Virus record (IMG/VR): IMGVR_UViG_3300030389_003065
Span: 1 to 34,976 of that record
Source of the DNA: a virus
Direction: 5' to 3' (one strand)
DNA length: 34,976 bases
A program made the position numbers and the translations under genes. Of the stretch, positions 33,812 to 34,976 are shown one piece after another; position 1 is the stretch's first letter, and every line of letters starts with the position of its first letter. The notes beneath the pieces are model-generated. The model was not told the origin of the DNA. It saw nothing but the letters and a program-made list of their open reading frames with translations, and made no database searches.

Positions 33812-34215
33812 TTGCCATCCTCCCTAACAGGCTTTAATGTTGCTAACTTTGGCTCACCCTTATTAGGGTTTCGTTCCATATCAACTCTATGGTCATTATC
33901 TTGTTGCTCTAATTTCATTCTATGTTGATGCTCTTTGGTATCTTCTAAACGCAAATGTTCTAATTGTATTGGCATATCTGCAACTTCATTTGCCTGTTCT
34001 GCTTCCCAAGTTCTTAATAGAGTATTAAAAGCAGGGGCGGCTACACCTCCAATAATTGCTATTAGAGCAATAAATCCATCAAGATTTGTAAGTACAACAT
34101 CGGGCTTTGTGATACCTGTATATACTACTGCCGCACAAGCCAAAAGCCATAGATAAATCGCTGGCAATACTGTTTTTGATACTAGTTTATCGTTGAAACT
34201 CTTTTTTCCATTCAT
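33808..34215 (-). CDS. Two-helix membrane protein, holin-like (135 aa)
   Basis: 135 residues, ATG at 34215 with GGTG 7 bases upstream. Two membrane segments are at about 16-36 (LPAIYLWLLACAAVVYTGI) and 45-64 (LDGFIALIAIIGGVAAPAF), followed by a long charged cytoplasmic tail (LEHLRLEDTKEHQHRMKLEQ). Short hairpin membrane proteins of this kind are often holins or membrane-active virion proteins. No lysin gene is visible nearby, so the role remains open. Confidence 0.65.
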   Translation of the reverse strand: MNGKKSFNDKLVSKTVLPAIYLWLLACAAVVYTGITKPDVVLTNLDGFIALIAIIGGVAAPAFNTLLRTWEAEQANEVADMPIQLEHLRLEDTKEHQHRMKLEQQDNDHRVDMERNPNKGEPKLATLKPVREDGK

Positions 34216-34319
34216 TTTTTTTCACCTGTAAGTAAATCCTTTCCTGCTTTTTTTTCTGCTTTGTCTAGTTCTTTTGATTTTACATCAAACCATGAATCCA
34301 ATAATGCACATCTAGTCAT
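34212..34319 (-). CDS. Mini-protein with degenerate tag-like segment (35 aa)
   Basis: 35 residues from the ATG at 34319, which lies inside the end of the previous gene (8-base overlap), with GAGGG upstream. Ends with an ATGA overlap into the two-helix protein. Contains LLDSWFDVKSKELDK, in which SWFDVKSK loosely resembles the shared peptide. Overlap geometry supports it. Size makes it uncertain. Confidence 0.45.
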   Translation of the reverse strand: MTRCALLDSWFDVKSKELDKAEKKAGKDLLTGEKK

Positions 34320-34620
34320 CCTTCTTTTCCCTCAATTCCTTCAAGTCCTTTTCATCTATTTTATCTTTTGGTTCAGCCAATTCAGCAATCTTCTTTTGTT
34401 TCGCTGAAAGTTTTTCTATATCAGGTTCATGTGTATAAAGGTCGCCATGTTTATGTTCAAATAACTTACCTCTTTCCTTCATATTAGAAACAGTTTCTTT
34501 AATCTTCTTTTTACTAGCAATATCCTTTAAATTTTTCATACCTAATGCACCGCCCTCGGACTCTACCTCATCAAGTATTTCTTCTTCAATATCTTTTTTT
34601 AATAAATCAAACCAACTCAT
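34312..34620 (-). CDS. MSWFDLLK-tagged helical protein (102 aa)
   Basis: 102 residues, ATG at 34620. Begins MSWFDLLKKD. The middle resembles a small winged-helix: LKDIASKKKIKETVSNMKER, then LFEHKHGDLYTHEPDIEKL. The C-terminus is a charged helix ending in Lys/Asp. A DNA- or protein-binding role is possible. No family assigned. Confidence 0.7.
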   Translation of the reverse strand: MSWFDLLKKDIEEEILDEVESEGGALGMKNLKDIASKKKIKETVSNMKERGKLFEHKHGDLYTHEPDIEKLSAKQKKIAELAEPKDKIDEKDLKELREKKDD

Positions 34621-34629
34621 GCTAATTCC

Positions 34630-34932
34630 TCATACATCTCTAAAACTATTAATTATTTTAACATAGGCATCTCTTACGCCATTTCTTCTTGTAAATAGGG
34701 TCTGTAAGTTAAGTAGTTCGTTTTTACTCTTAATATTATCGGTTTCTTTTCCACTATCTATATCTTCTTTGTTTCTGGCTATAATTTTATCATATTCTTG
34801 TTGGAATTTTATCATATTTTGTTTTAATTCTGGAAAACTATTATTAACAAAATAAATTAAATTTTCAAGTCTTTCAGAAAGAGTGTTACCCATAGGCATA
34901 AAATCTGCTTTTAATATATTTTTCCAACTCAT
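34630..34932 (-). CDS. MSWKNILK-tagged helical protein (100 aa)
   Basis: 100 residues from the ATG at 34932, 8 bases after GGAG. A longer frame (start at 34971) would overlap the preceding gene's end and lacks a site. Begins MSWKNILKAD, then two to three helices (LSERLENLIYFVNNSFPELK, NMIKFQQEYDKIIARN, KNELLNLQTLFTRR). No known family. Confidence 0.7.
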   Translation of the reverse strand: MSWKNILKADFMPMGNTLSERLENLIYFVNNSFPELKQNMIKFQQEYDKIIARNKEDIDSGKETDNIKSKNELLNLQTLFTRRNGVRDAYVKIINSFRDV

Positions 34933-34976
34933 GCTAATTTCTCCGCAACATCTTGTCGTATCTCTGCCCATACTTC
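34929..34976 (-). CDS. C-terminal end of an upstream gene, cut by the window edge
   Basis: The last 15 codons before a TGA at 34929-34931 read EVWAEIRQDVAEKLA. The stop overlaps the next ATG (ATGA), as elsewhere in this operon. Too short to identify. Confidence 0.55.
   Translation of the reverse strand, partial: EVWAEIRQDVAEKLA

Noticed and set aside
1-34976. tRNA or rRNA genes, CRISPR arrays, insertion sequences, integrase or attachment sites
   Set aside because: No cloverleaf-like stretch, no spaced repeats, no transposase or integrase reading frame, and no direct repeats flanking a segment were seen; nearly all bases are in well-supported genes.

Overview
The window is a piece of a tailed double-stranded DNA virus genome (Caudoviricetes type), about 35 kb and strongly A+T-rich. 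Every convincing gene is on the minus strand, so transcription runs from the right end to the left. It holds an almost complete packaging, head and tail set: large terminase, portal, prohead protease fused to a scaffold, HK97-fold major capsid protein, head-tail connector, tail terminator, tail tube, frameshifted tail assembly chaperone and tape measure. Genes are packed with 1-8 base overlaps or gaps. Ribosome binding sites are strong (GGTG/GAGGTG, usually 6-7 bases before the start). One clear AT-rich gap carries an archaeal-looking TATA box 20 bases before a start codon. Two Zn-ribbon-like clusters in the portal and the ATP-type DNA ligase also fit an archaeal, probably marine, host. This host assignment is inference; a bacterial host is not excluded.

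Layout from right to left. (1) 34976-32739: a run of small genes, most with the same N-terminal peptide, plus a two-helix and a one-helix membrane protein. (2) 32728-28596: two large unrecognised acidic/helical proteins. (3) 28596-21702: large terminase, a winged-helix/LAGLIDADG protein, portal, and four unrecognised genes. (4) 21690-15970: an ATP-dependent DNA ligase with extra C-terminal domains, then ten mostly tiny genes (including a soluble PAP2-type phosphatase and Cys-rich basic proteins), most of which start with the same peptide. (5) A promoter-like gap at 15899-15969. (6) 15898-9811: protease-scaffold, capsid protein, small capsid-associated proteins, and an 886-residue unrecognised protein. 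(7) 9808-1: connector, tail completion, tail tube, chaperone, tape measure, and distal tail or receptor-binding proteins.

The most striking signal is a shared N-terminal peptide, consensus M-x-W-x-x-[IL]-[LI]-[KR], on about fifteen otherwise unrelated proteins. A related M-S-W segment lies at the extreme C-terminus of the protease-scaffold protein. It is absent from terminase, portal, capsid and tail genes. I propose that it is a capsid-targeting tag for internal (injected) virion proteins, similar in logic to the capsid targeting sequence of phage T4 internal proteins. Other notable points are a textbook -1 frameshift site in the tail chaperone gene and two genes that appear to start at AUU codons placed correctly behind strong ribosome binding sites.
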